In this document: one piece after another, positions 10,025 through 18,613 of the stretch
Position numbering within the stretch: position 1 is the first letter of the stretch
Layout of the letters: each line of letters begins with the position of its first letter
Source of the DNA: Bradyrhizobium sp. Rc3b
GTDB lineage: Bacteria > Pseudomonadota > Alphaproteobacteria > Rhizobiales > Xanthobacteraceae
Assembly: GCF_900114915.1 (NCBI RefSeq)
Contig: NZ_FOUS01000017.1
Coordinates: 110,176-174,175 of the forward strand
DNA: 64,000 nt
Reading direction: 5' to 3'
Notes under the pieces: model-generated
Seen by the model: only the letters and a program-made list of their open reading frames with translations
Database searches by the model: none
What the model was told of the DNA's origin: nothing
Made by a program: the position numbers and the translations under genes

Positions 10025-10646
10025 CATTCTGCCGACGCAAGGCGTGCTGCTCGCCGGCGGCCTGGCGCGGCGCATGGGCGGTGGCGACAAGCCGATGCGC
10101 ACCATCGGCGGCCGCACCATCCTGGAGCGCGTGATCGCGCGCCTGTCACCGCAATGCAGCGGGCTGATCCTCAACGCGAACGGCGATCCCACGCGCTTCG
10201 CCGCGTTCGGCCTGCAGGTCGTCGCCGACGACGTTCCCGGCTTTCCCGGTCCGCTCGCCGGCATCCTAGCCGCGCTCGACTGGACCGCGGCGAACCGGCC
10301 GGGCATCGAATGGGTGCTCAGCGCCGCCGGCGACTGCCCGTTCCTGCCACGCGATCTGGTCGCGCGCCTGCATGACACGCGCGCGCGTGAGAACGCGCAG
10401 CTCGCGGTCGCCGCATCAGGCGAGCAGTCGCATCCCGTGATCGGCCTGTGGCGCGTCGCCTTGCGCGACGAGCTCAGGCACGCGCTGGTCGTCGAGGACC
10501 TCCGCAAGATCGACCGCTGGACCGCGCGCTATCCACTGGCGACGGTGACGTGGCCGACCGAGCCGCTCGATCCTTTTTTCAACGCCAATACGGTCGAGGA
10601 TATCGCCGAGGCCGAACGGCTGGCGGCGCTGGATGATACATCCTAG
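10005..10646 (+). CDS. mobA: Molybdenum cofactor guanylyltransferase MobA
   Basis: This is a protein of about 210 residues with the nucleotidyltransferase motif LLAGGLARRMGGGDK near the N-terminus, then VADDVPGFPGPLAGI and AAGDCPFLP, typical of MobA. It transfers GMP from GTP to molybdopterin. No ATG start fits. GTG at 10005 gives the longest product, but GTG at 10014 has AAGGG 8 bases upstream and is the better start. Either way the gene overlaps the end of fdhD by 11-20 bases, indicating translational coupling. Confidence 0.92.
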   Translation: MKLVTTDILPTQGVLLAGGLARRMGGGDKPMRTIGGRTILERVIARLSPQCSGLILNANGDPTRFAAFGLQVVADDVPGFPGPLAGILAALDWTAANRPGIEWVLSAAGDCPFLPRDLVARLHDTRARENAQLAVAASGEQSHPVIGLWRVALRDELRHALVVEDLRKIDRWTARYPLATVTWPTEPLDPFFNANTVEDIAEAERLAALDDTS

Positions 10647-10740
10647 GGCATTTCCTGGAGTTCATGGCCTTGAGCTCCTGGCTATGAACCGGGCCTGAGA
10701 AGCGAACGACCAATGATTGGGACGTTGCCCCGGATGAGCC

Positions 10741-10962
10741 ATGGCCGACTCGCTCTTGGAAGTCATTTTCGACGTTGTCGATCTCGCGTTCGATGTTTCG
10801 GACGCAATCGATCGCACGAAGCAGCTGAGCAAGCCTGACACCGTCGAAGTCCCGCCGGACCCGAAACCGTTGCCGGCCGCCGCCCAGCGTGCGCTCGCCG
10901 AAGCCGAGGAACGGGAGCGCAAACGCGGTCAGTCCGATCAAGCCGCCAGCTGCACCGACTAG
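10741..10962 (+). CDS. Small hypothetical protein, charged C-terminus
   Basis: This encodes 73 residues: a hydrophobic/acidic N-terminus (EVIFDVVDLAFDVSDAIDR), a proline-rich linker and a charged helical end (LAEAEERERKRG). I do not recognise a domain. Codon usage resembles the neighbouring core genes. It follows mobA after about 95 bases on the same strand, so it may be cotranscribed. No function is proposed. Confidence 0.55.
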   Translation: MADSLLEVIFDVVDLAFDVSDAIDRTKQLSKPDTVEVPPDPKPLPAAAQRALAEAEERERKRGQSDQAASCTD

Positions 10963-11042
10963 GCATCGTAGCTACAGATCCAGCCGGTATCAGTCCGCTC
11001 CTTCCGCCAGATATTTGATGCGCGAGGTCTTCTGCACCGTCG

Positions 11043-13004
11043 CTACGCAGGCCGGAATCCGGCGCGCTCCAGCGCGGCACGGGCATCATTCGAGCCAAGC
11101 GCATCGAGAAACGCCTGCACCGCCGGCCGGTCCTTGCGCTCCGTGACCAGCGCGAAGTCATAATGCTCTTCCGCGAACGGAATGAAACCGAGGCCGGCCG
11201 CATGGGCGACCGGTGCAATGGTCATGCCCCAATCGGCGCGGTGCTGCGCAACAGCTGCCGCGACCGCATTGTGCGAACGCGGCTGATTCCAGTAGCCTTC
11301 CGGCCGCGCGCCGCCGAGCAGCCGATCGATCAGGATGCGCGTGCCGGCGCCCTGGTTACGGTTGACCATGATGCAGGCGGGGTCAGCGAGAGCGGCGGCG
11401 ACGGCCTCCTTCGCGCCGAGGCCCTCGAAACGCCTGTCGTCCTTGCGGAAGACGATGCCCTGCATCCGCCGCCAGCCCGGCACGAGCTCGAGGCCCTCGA
11501 CGAGATAGGGCGAATTGTACGTCTCGCTCTTGTCATCGAACAGATGGATCGGCGCGAGATCGCATTCGCCGCGCTTTGCGGCCGCGAGTCCGCCGAGGCT
11601 GCCGACGGCGATCGAGCGCACGGTCAGGCCGGCATGCGCGAGCTGTGCGGTGACGAGATCGAGGCCGGTGCAATGGCTGCCGACGATGACGAGATCGGGC
11701 ACGCGCACATGCGGCGTGAACAGCGTCACCTCGGCTTCGGTCCCGGCCGGCATCTGGTCGGCGAGCGCGTCGATGCGCAAAAAACCGTCGGCCTGCGCGA
11801 AGGACGTGATCGCGCCAGACCCCTTGCCGGAGGGATAGGCGATCAGGCCGTTCCTGCCCTCGACCAGCGACACCATGACGAACTCGGTGCGGCCGAGCTC
11901 GGACGCAATGCGCACCGGCACGGTCGCGTTCACCTTGGCATCCGAGCGCGGCGGCAGGCCGGCCAGCTTGCGCAGCACCGGCACGATCATGTCGTGGAAG
12001 GTGAACATCGCCGAGGTCGGAAAGCCCGGCAGGATCACCACCGGCTTGCCGTCGCACACCGCAAGGCACAACGGCTTGCCAGGCTTGAGCGCAACGCCAT
12101 GCGCGATGATGCCGGGCCGGCCGAGCCGGCCGATGATGCGATGGGACAGGTCGCCCGCGCCTTTCGAGGTGCCGCCCGACAGGACCAGCATGTCGGACTC
12201 GGCGAGTGCGGCGCGCATGGCAGCTTCGAGCTTGGCTTCATCGTCGGCAATGGCGCCGAGGAAGACCGCCTCGCCGCCATTCTCGTCGATCGCGGCCGCG
12301 ACGATCGCGCCGTTGGTGTCGTAGATCGCGGCGGGCGGAAGAGCCCCGCCGGGCTGGACCAGCTCGTCACCGGTGGAGATCACCGCAACCCGCGGCCTGC
12401 GCGCGACGAGCACCTCTGCAATGCCGCAAGCCGCGAGCATGCCGATCTCGCGCGAGCCGATGATCGTGCCGGCACGCAGCAGCGCCTCGCCGCGCGCAAT
12501 GTCGGATCCGGCGTACGACACGAATTGTCCGGGCGAGACGGCACGGCGGACGTCGATCGCATCGGATCCAACCGGCTGGGTGTGCTCGACCATGACGACC
12601 GCGTCGGCACCACGCGGCAACGGACCGCCGGTGGCGATCGGCGTCGCGGTTCCCGCCGCCACTTGCATCCTCGGCGCGGTGCCGCAGTGGATGGTCTCGC
12701 CGTTCAGCGTGAGGCGCCGGGGAGTGCCCTCGCCAGCCGCCGCAAGGTCGGCCGAGCGCACGGCAAAACCGTCGACATTGGAACGATCGAACGGGGGCAC
12801 GTCGATCGGCGCGGTGATGTCTTCAGCGAGCGCCACGCCGAGCGCATCGCCGAGCTTGCGCTTTTCGCTCGGAACAGCGCGCGGGAACAACGCGGCCTCG
12901 AAGCGCGCCAGGGCCTCCTCGCGCGAGAGGATCTTGAGGAACTGCTCTTGTTCGAGCGCGCTGCGGATTTGCGATTGCGGGTTCATCGACATGTCAAAAC
13001 CCAT
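11043..13004 (-). CDS. MoeA-like protein fused to a PBP-like substrate-binding domain
   Basis: This is a 653-residue fusion. Residues from about 25 to 430 form a full MoeA-like unit (PPFDRSNVDGFAVR, ISTGDELV, YDTNG, LSGGTSKGAGDLSH, LPGFPTSA). Residues from about 435 to 650 form a PBP-like domain of the PF12727 type, with GSHCTGLD, GSLGGLAAAKRGECDLAPIH and NRNQGAGTRILIDRLL. The same PBP-like domain occurs in the HTH regulator at 15265-16158. Such fusions are known in anaerobes and alphaproteobacteria, where the binding domain is thought to sense or present molybdate or tungstate. The start ATG at 13004 follows the stop of the preceding MoeA paralogue by one base, so the two are probably translationally linked. 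Confidence 0.9.
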   Translation of the reverse strand: MGFDMSMNPQSQIRSALEQEQFLKILSREEALARFEAALFPRAVPSEKRKLGDALGVALAEDITAPIDVPPFDRSNVDGFAVRSADLAAAGEGTPRRLTLNGETIHCGTAPRMQVAAGTATPIATGGPLPRGADAVVMVEHTQPVGSDAIDVRRAVSPGQFVSYAGSDIARGEALLRAGTIIGSREIGMLAACGIAEVLVARRPRVAVISTGDELVQPGGALPPAAIYDTNGAIVAAAIDENGGEAVFLGAIADDEAKLEAAMRAALAESDMLVLSGGTSKGAGDLSHRIIGRLGRPGIIAHGVALKPGKPLCLAVCDGKPVVILPGFPTSAMFTFHDMIVPVLRKLAGLPPRSDAKVNATVPVRIASELGRTEFVMVSLVEGRNGLIAYPSGKGSGAITSFAQADGFLRIDALADQMPAGTEAEVTLFTPHVRVPDLVIVGSHCTGLDLVTAQLAHAGLTVRSIAVGSLGGLAAAKRGECDLAPIHLFDDKSETYNSPYLVEGLELVPGWRRMQGIVFRKDDRRFEGLGAKEAVAAALADPACIMVNRNQGAGTRILIDRLLGGARPEGYWNQPRSHNAVAAAVAQHRADWGMTIAPVAHAAGLGFIPFAEEHYDFALVTERKDRPAVQAFLDALGSNDARAALERAGFRPA

Positions 13005-13005
13005 A

Positions 13006-14112
13006 TCATTCCCGCATCAGATAGGCATCGATCGGCAAGCCCGCCGCAAATCCCTCGTCCCTGTCGGGAATGAGCAGCCATGCGTCCGCACCGGCAATAG
13101 CCTGGAGCGGCCATTCGCCCACGGCAAGCGGCATCCAGCCGTGATGTTCCCTGGCCAGCAAAGCGATCTCGGCGATGCCGACGCTGGATGCGATTTTTCG
13201 CGCAAGCGGCAGGGTCACGCGCCGGCGCGGCCGGCGCGCCGATAGTCGGTCGACCAGCGGAAGCACGAGCGCGAGCCACGCCGCCAGCGCATGATCCGGC
13301 GAGCCCGGCAAGGCCACGACGGGAACCTTTCCGATCTTCGCGACCGCGGCGGTACGCCCAGGCTGAAGTGCAAGACCGTGGGCGATCACCTGACCACGCT
13401 GAGCCAGCGCCGTCACGGCCGCATCGCCGCGGCCAACGCCGCTGCCGCCGACTGAGAGAATCAGATCGCAGGAGGACGTATCGAGCGCATCGGCAATCGC
13501 CACCGCATCGCGCGCGCCCGCCTCACACGTCTTCACATCCAGTCCCGCAGCGCGCGCGATCCCCGCGATCATATGCATCGTTGCCGTTGCACCCGGCACG
13601 TTGGCGATGCGCAACCGGGGCCGACGCACGCCGAGCTTGTCCAAGCCGGCAATGCGTGCGAGCAGCAGATCGGCTGCGACGACCGGTTGGCCCTCGGCGC
13701 CGGCCGGCGTGCGCTCCGCGATGTCGCTGCCGCCACGCCTGACGCCCTGCCCCGGCACGCCCTCCGCCAGCACCTGCACGAGCGGCCCCAATGCATCGAC
13801 CGCGTCGGCATCGAGCACACAGTCGCAGCCGGCGGGCATCGGGTCACCGGCCTCGACCCACGCGGGCGCTTGTGGCAAAGGCAGCGGCGAATAAGAGGAC
13901 GCGCCGACGAGATCGTTGGCGCAAAGTGCCCAGCCATCCGCGGCGGCGATGTCGTGATGCGGATGGGCCGCAAGCAGCGGCGTACCCGCCGCGATGCAGC
14001 CGGCCGCTTCGCTCAGCGGCAACTCCACCGGTGCAAGCGGTTCAAGCCCGCTCAGCAACGCGGCGAGCGCGGTGTCGAGCGGCGTCAGCGATGGCGGCAG
14101 GCGCTGGGTCAT
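13006..14112 (-). CDS. Divergent MoeA-like protein
   Basis: This 368-residue protein has MoeA architecture but weakened motifs. The N-terminal HHDIAAADGWAL replaces the usual PPFxNSAMDGYA. The middle domain keeps ILSVGGSGVGRGDAAV in place of TGGVS.G..D, and LPGSPDHA for PGNPV. The start is taken as ATG 14112 (MTQRLPP); a longer start at 14148 reads into the gap. It runs into the MoeA-PBP fusion gene 1 base downstream, so they form one operon. Loss of consensus residues suggests a non-catalytic or specialised partner, perhaps for a different oxyanion or cofactor form. That is inference. Confidence 0.85.
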   Translation of the reverse strand: MTQRLPPSLTPLDTALAALLSGLEPLAPVELPLSEAAGCIAAGTPLLAAHPHHDIAAADGWALCANDLVGASSYSPLPLPQAPAWVEAGDPMPAGCDCVLDADAVDALGPLVQVLAEGVPGQGVRRGGSDIAERTPAGAEGQPVVAADLLLARIAGLDKLGVRRPRLRIANVPGATATMHMIAGIARAAGLDVKTCEAGARDAVAIADALDTSSCDLILSVGGSGVGRGDAAVTALAQRGQVIAHGLALQPGRTAAVAKIGKVPVVALPGSPDHALAAWLALVLPLVDRLSARRPRRRVTLPLARKIASSVGIAEIALLAREHHGWMPLAVGEWPLQAIAGADAWLLIPDRDEGFAAGLPIDAYLMRE

Positions 14113-14166
14113 GCGCCATGGTGGACCATGCATCGCCCGGTTTGGCAACCACCGGCGATGCCGACG

Positions 14167-14994
14167 TCAACCGCCCGACCTGTCCGCATTGGGGAAGAAC
14201 AGCTGCTGTCCGTCGACCTTGTAGCCTGCGATCGCCGTCTGCCCCTCCGGCGAGGTCAGCCAATCGATGAAGGTCTTCGCGAGATCCTTCTTCACGTTCG
14301 GAAACTTCTCGGGGTTCACCAGCATCACGCCATACTGATTGAGCAGCCGCCGGTCGCCTTCGACGACGATATCGAGATCGCCGCGATCCCTGAAGGCGAT
14401 CCAGCTGCCGCGATCCGACAGCACATAGGCATTGGCGGCGCGCGCGGCGTCGAGAGCCGAGGCCATGCCCTGTGCCGCCTCGCGATACCAGGCGCCCTTG
14501 GCCCCGGCGATGTCGATGCCGGCGACGATCCAGAGCGCAAGCTCCGCAGCATGGGTGCCCGACCGGTCGCCGCGCGTCACGAAGGGCGCACCCTTGGCCT
14601 CGATCGCCTTCAGCGCCGTCGCGATGTCCTTGCCCTTGACGCCGGCGGGATCGTTCTTCGGCCCGATCAGCACATAGTCGTTGTACATCACGTCAAAGCG
14701 CTTCACGCCAAACCCGTCCGCGACGAATTTCTCCTCCTGCGGCCGGGCATGCATCAGCACGACGTCGGCCTCGCCCCTGCGCGGCCCGTCGAGCACCTCG
14801 TCGGCGCGCCGCGCGATCACCGTCACGTCGACACCGGTCTTGTCGCGAAAGATCGGCAGCAGATAGTCGAGCAGGCCGGAATCCTGCGTCGCGGTCGTCG
14901 TGGCAAGGACGAAGCCGCGGTCCTCGGCGGATGACGCCGCAATGGCGGCGGTGAGGCCGCAGAACAGCGCGAATGCAACGGACAGGCGGCCCAT
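14167..14994 (-). CDS. TupA-like tungstate/molybdate periplasmic binding protein
   Basis: This 275-residue protein has an N-terminal signal peptide (ends near AAIAASSAE). The mature start LATTTATQDSGLLDYLLP matches the TupA family of tungstate-binding proteins. Further family features are DVVLMHARPQEEKFV, MYNDYVLIGP, TRGDRSGTHAAE and the C-terminal YKVDGQQLFFPN. TupA feeds a TupBC ABC transporter, but no permease or ATPase gene is next to it here. It lies upstream of the two MoeA paralogues on the same strand and divergent from the PBP-domain regulator, so it may be the sensing part of the same oxyanion unit. Molybdate versus tungstate cannot be decided from sequence alone. Confidence 0.88.
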   Translation of the reverse strand: MGRLSVAFALFCGLTAAIAASSAEDRGFVLATTTATQDSGLLDYLLPIFRDKTGVDVTVIARRADEVLDGPRRGEADVVLMHARPQEEKFVADGFGVKRFDVMYNDYVLIGPKNDPAGVKGKDIATALKAIEAKGAPFVTRGDRSGTHAAELALWIVAGIDIAGAKGAWYREAAQGMASALDAARAANAYVLSDRGSWIAFRDRGDLDIVVEGDRRLLNQYGVMLVNPEKFPNVKKDLAKTFIDWLTSPEGQTAIAGYKVDGQQLFFPNADRSGG

Positions 14995-15020
14995 GATCGG
15001 GGGTTCCTTTGGCTACGACC

Positions 15021-15038
15021 CGATCATGATGATGATCG
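15021..15038. promoter_or_regulatory. Inverted repeat upstream of the tupA-like gene
   Basis: CGATCAT-GATG-ATGATCG is a perfect 7-base inverted repeat with a 4-base centre. It lies 27 bases upstream of the tupA-like start, inside the divergent gap shared with the HTH-PBP regulator gene. A repressor operator is plausible; a chance repeat cannot be excluded. Confidence 0.45.
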
Positions 15039-15264
15039 ATTGCGCCGCACTCGTGACGCGCTTGCCTTTTGCGCACGTCACCCGGGAAATTTCGGCAACG
15101 CGCCGAACGATTCAGGATCATTCACCAAAGCAAAAGACGCGCGCGCGGATGTGTTGCAAAGCAGCGAGATGATCGGGCATGGTTCCGGCGGACACGAATT
15201 GAAATGCAGAATTCCACCTGCGTCGAACGTCAAAAAGAAGCAAGAATTTGCATAGGAATGCAGG

Positions 15265-16158
15265 ATGGAATTCCTGACGACCAGCGAAGCCGCCGACTAT
15301 CTTCGGCTCGGCGAACGCAAGCTCTACGAACTCGTCACCACTGGCGCGATCCCCTGCACCAAGGTGACCGGGAAGTGGCTCTTCCCACGCCACGAACTCG
15401 ATCTCTGGGTGCTCTCAGGCCTCGCGCGTCCGGCCGGCATGCTGATCGCGGAGCCGCCGCCGGTCGTCGGCGGCAGCCAGGACGAGCTGCTGGATTGGAG
15501 CCTTCGCGAATCCGGCTCGGGCTTGGGATCGATGAGCGAGGGCAGCGTGCGCGGGCTCGAGCGCTTGCAGCGCAACGAGGTGATGGCGGCGGCGATACAT
15601 TTCCACGGCCTGGATGCTTCCGATGATCTCGCTGGGGATGCCAGTGTCGAGGCGCTGAGGGCCGCTCCGGATTTGCATGATGCGGTGCTGGTCGCGTTCG
15701 CGCGCCGCGAACAGGGTCTCGTGCTGCCGCAGGGCAATCCCAAGCACCTGCACGGCCTGACTGACGTGCTCGCGCTCGGCGCCCGGATGGCGATGCGGCA
15801 ACAGGGCACGGGCGCGCAGATGCTGCTCGACGTGCTGCTGAAGCGCGTGGGCGCCACGACGCGGGATTTGCGCAGGGTCGAGACGCCGGCCCTGACCGGA
15901 CCGGATCTTGCGGAGCTGGTCCGCGCCGGCCAGGCCGATTGCGGCATCGCGACGCGCGCCGCGGCGCGTTCGGCCGGCCTCGATTTCGTGCCGCTGGTCT
16001 GGGAGAATTTCGACCTCGCGATGCGGCAGCGCAGCTATTTCCGCCCCGCCATGCAGGCCTTGATCGGATTCCTGAACGAACGGCGGCTGCGCCAGCGCGC
16101 CGAGGAGCTGACCGGCTACGATCCCTCACCCGCCGGGCGGATCCGCTTCGCAGCCTGA
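15265..16158 (+). CDS. HTH regulator with PBP-like ligand domain (molybdate/tungstate-type)
   Basis: This is a 297-residue cytoplasmic protein. Residues 1-55 form an excisionase/MerR-like helix-turn-helix (TTSEAADYLRLGERKLYELV). Residues from about 85 to 290 form a PF12727-type PBP-like domain (VRGLERLQRNEVMAAAIHFHG, REQGLVLPQGNPK, RQQGTGAQMLLDVLL). The same domain ends the MoeA fusion at 11043-13004. It is transcribed away from the tupA-like gene and probably controls it and the moeA-like pair in response to an oxyanion or cofactor form. The start ATG has AGGATGG-like sequence around it; GGAATGCAGG lies just upstream. Confidence 0.85.
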   Translation: MEFLTTSEAADYLRLGERKLYELVTTGAIPCTKVTGKWLFPRHELDLWVLSGLARPAGMLIAEPPPVVGGSQDELLDWSLRESGSGLGSMSEGSVRGLERLQRNEVMAAAIHFHGLDASDDLAGDASVEALRAAPDLHDAVLVAFARREQGLVLPQGNPKHLHGLTDVLALGARMAMRQQGTGAQMLLDVLLKRVGATTRDLRRVETPALTGPDLAELVRAGQADCGIATRAAARSAGLDFVPLVWENFDLAMRQRSYFRPAMQALIGFLNERRLRQRAEELTGYDPSPAGRIRFAA

Positions 16159-16256
16159 CATTGACGCCCGCCCCAAAATAGTTGCAAAAGAAACCAATTC
16201 AGCCGGGCATACCCGGGGCAACACCGGCCAACGTGTCGGCTCAGGGGAGGACAAGC

Positions 16257-17471
16257 GTGAATCCAATCAGATTTGGACTGCCGGTCGCGGCCGCCTTGAC
16301 GGCGGCGCTGCTGTCCGGTGCGGCATCGGCGCAGGTTTCCGACAACGTCGTCAAGATCGGCGTGCTCACCGACATGAACGGCCCGGCCTCTGCGCCGACC
16401 GGCCAGGGCTCGGTGACGGCGGCGCAGATGGCGATCGACGATTTCGGCGGCACCGTGCTCGGCAAGCCGATCAGCATCGTGATCGGCGACCACCAGCTCA
16501 AGGCTGACATCGGCGGCACGATCGCGCGGCGCTGGTACGACGTCGACCAGGTCGACCTGATCGTCGACGTGCCGGTCTCCGCGGTCGGGCTCGCGGTGCA
16601 GAACGTCGCCAACGAGAAGAAGCGGCTGTTCATCACCCATTCCACCGGCACCGCCGATTTCCACGGCAAGTTCTGCTCGCCTTACGCGATCCAGTGGGTT
16701 TTCGACACCCGCGCGCTCGCGGTCGGCACCGCGGACGCCGTGGTCAAGCGCGGCGGCGACAGCTGGTTCTTCATCACCGACGATTACGCCTTCGGCCATT
16801 CGCTCGAGCGCGATGCGTCCGCGGTCGTCACCGCCAATGGCGGCAAGGTGCTGGGCTCGGTGCGGCCGCCGCTGGCAACGCCTGATCTTTCCTCCTTCGT
16901 GCTGCAGGCGCAGGCCTCCAAGGCCAAGATCATCGGCATCGCGGCCGGCCCGCCCAACAACATGAACGAGATCAAGACCGGCTCGGAGTTCGGCGTGTTC
17001 AAGGGCGGCCAGCAGATGGCGGCGCTGCTGGCGCTGATCACCGACATCCACGGCCTCGGCCTGCAGGCGGCGCAAGGTCTGCTGCTGACCACGTCGTTCT
17101 ATTGGGACATGGATGACAAGACCCGCGAATGGTCGAAGCGCTATTTCGCCAAGATGAACAAGATGCCGTCGATGTGGCAGGCCGGCGTCTATTCCAGCGT
17201 GATGCACTATCTCAACGCCATCAAGGAAGCCGGCACCGACGATCCGCTCAAGGTCGCCGCCAAGATGCGCGAGAAGCCGATCGAGGATTTCTTCGCCCGC
17301 AACGGCAAGCTGCGTGAGGACAATCTGATGGTGCACGACCTCTGGCTGGTGCAGGTCAAGACGCCGGAGGAGAGCAAATATCCGTGGGACTATTACAAGA
17401 TCCTCACCACGATCTCCGGCGACAAGGCGTTCGGTCCGCCGGACCAGGCGTGTGCGATGGTGAAGAAGTGA
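16257..17471 (+). CDS. ABC transporter substrate-binding protein, branched-chain amino acid type
   Basis: This 404-residue periplasmic protein is of the Peripla_BP_6 type (LivJ-like). The GTG at 16257 is chosen because GGGGAGG lies 6 bases upstream and a clean signal peptide follows (ends ASAQVSD). Mature motifs include VVKIGVLTDMNGP, GDHQLKADIGG and FFITDDYAFGHSLERD. Family members bind amino acids, amides, urea or aromatic acids. No permease or ATPase genes are adjacent, so the transporter partner is elsewhere or missing. It follows the HTH-PBP regulator gene by about 100 bases, but a functional link is not shown. Confidence 0.9.
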   Translation: MNPIRFGLPVAAALTAALLSGAASAQVSDNVVKIGVLTDMNGPASAPTGQGSVTAAQMAIDDFGGTVLGKPISIVIGDHQLKADIGGTIARRWYDVDQVDLIVDVPVSAVGLAVQNVANEKKRLFITHSTGTADFHGKFCSPYAIQWVFDTRALAVGTADAVVKRGGDSWFFITDDYAFGHSLERDASAVVTANGGKVLGSVRPPLATPDLSSFVLQAQASKAKIIGIAAGPPNNMNEIKTGSEFGVFKGGQQMAALLALITDIHGLGLQAAQGLLLTTSFYWDMDDKTREWSKRYFAKMNKMPSMWQAGVYSSVMHYLNAIKEAGTDDPLKVAAKMREKPIEDFFARNGKLREDNLMVHDLWLVQVKTPEESKYPWDYYKILTTISGDKAFGPPDQACAMVKK

Positions 17472-17476
17472 GATCG

Positions 17477-17541
17477 GCGAGTGGCGAATAGGGAGTAGCG
17501 AATGGGGATGCTTCCATTCGCTATTCGCAACTCGCCATTCG
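17477..17541. repeat. Imperfect palindromic element between convergent genes
   Basis: The left arm GCGAGTGGCGAATAGGGA and following GTAGCGAATGG face CCATTCGCTATTCGC and AACTCGCCATTCGCT on the right, with a short loop near 17506-17513. The motif GCGAATGG recurs within each arm. It lies between the convergent binding-protein genes and touches the stop of the TAXI gene, so it may act as a two-way terminator or be a mobile intergenic repeat. Confidence 0.7.
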
Positions 17542-18507
17542 CTACTTCACCACCCCGATCTCGCGAAAATAATTCATCACGCCGGGATGGATCAGCTCCG
17601 GCCTCGGCGCCGCTGCCACTGTGTTCGACGCCGTGGTCTCGCAGGCCTGCGCGAGCTTCTTGCAGAAAGTCGCCTCATTGCCGTGCAGCGTCTTCGCCAG
17701 GCGATAGGCAATTTCGTCAGGCAGATCCTCGCGCGTCAGCACGAAGCTCCAGGACCCCAGCGAGGCGATCGGCGCGTCCTGCTTCGGATAGCTATTAGCC
17801 GGCACCAGCAGCGGCTTCAGGAAGGCATGCTTGGCGCGGATGCGCGTCATCTCTTCAACATCAGGCGCGATGAAGCGCGCGCCTGAGGCGCTCGATGCCA
17901 CCGCGGCAAAGCCGGGCCAGCCGATGCCGGCGCCCCACAGCGCGGCGACGCGGCCGTCCTCGACCATCGCGGGGCCGTCGCCGGCGCGGTCGAGATAGAT
18001 GGCCTTGAAGTCCTCGTCCTGCTTCAGGCCGAGCCCATCCAGCACATAGCGCGCCAGGATCGGCAGGCCCGAGCCCTTGGCGCCGAACGCAACGGGCTGG
18101 CCGACGAGATCGCGGATGGTCCTGTAAGGACTGTCCGCGCGCACCACGAACATGCCGGGGTTGGAATAGATCGCGGTGAGAATCTTCAGCCGCACAGGCG
18201 CGCGTCCGATGCCGGCGAAGGCCTCATAGGCCGGCTCGCCCGCGACCAGCGCAAGATCGAGCTCGCCCTTCTCCAAGAGCGGAATGTTCTCGTTGCTGCC
18301 CTTGGTGTTGCGTGGCGCGATGGAGATTTGCGGATCGGCCGCGTTCATCACCTCCGCAAGAGCGTTGCCATAGAGCGGAAAGCCGCCGCCGGGCGTCGCG
18401 GTGCCCAAACTGATCGTCGTGGTCGGAATGGCCGTGCCTCCGGTTTGAGCAGCAACGGGGCTTGCGAGCAGCGCCGCGCCGAGAAGGGTGAGGATCGCGA
18501 ATCTCAT
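17542..18507 (-). CDS. TAXI-family TRAP transporter solute-binding protein
   Basis: This 321-residue protein has a signal peptide (ends ASPVAAQTGG). TAXI-family signatures are ISLGTATPGGGFPLYGNALAE and KGSNENIPLLEKGELDLALV. The C-terminal half contains FLKPLLVPANSYPKQ. These proteins capture solutes for fused TRAP permeases. No TRAP permease is adjacent. The start at ATG 18507 is chosen because it gives a proper signal peptide; upstream extension is unlikely to be translated. Confidence 0.88.
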   Translation of the reverse strand: MRFAILTLLGAALLASPVAAQTGGTAIPTTTISLGTATPGGGFPLYGNALAEVMNAADPQISIAPRNTKGSNENIPLLEKGELDLALVAGEPAYEAFAGIGRAPVRLKILTAIYSNPGMFVVRADSPYRTIRDLVGQPVAFGAKGSGLPILARYVLDGLGLKQDEDFKAIYLDRAGDGPAMVEDGRVAALWGAGIGWPGFAAVASSASGARFIAPDVEEMTRIRAKHAFLKPLLVPANSYPKQDAPIASLGSWSFVLTREDLPDEIAYRLAKTLHGNEATFCKKLAQACETTASNTVAAAPRPELIHPGVMNYFREIGVVK

Positions 18508-18613
18508 GGTCGTCCCTGACGGACCTGCGTCAACACCGACTTGCGGCGATGTAGGCAGGGTGCGGATTTTGTGAAAGCATGTCGCCAACGACAATAGAAC
18601 AATGGGAGGCGTC

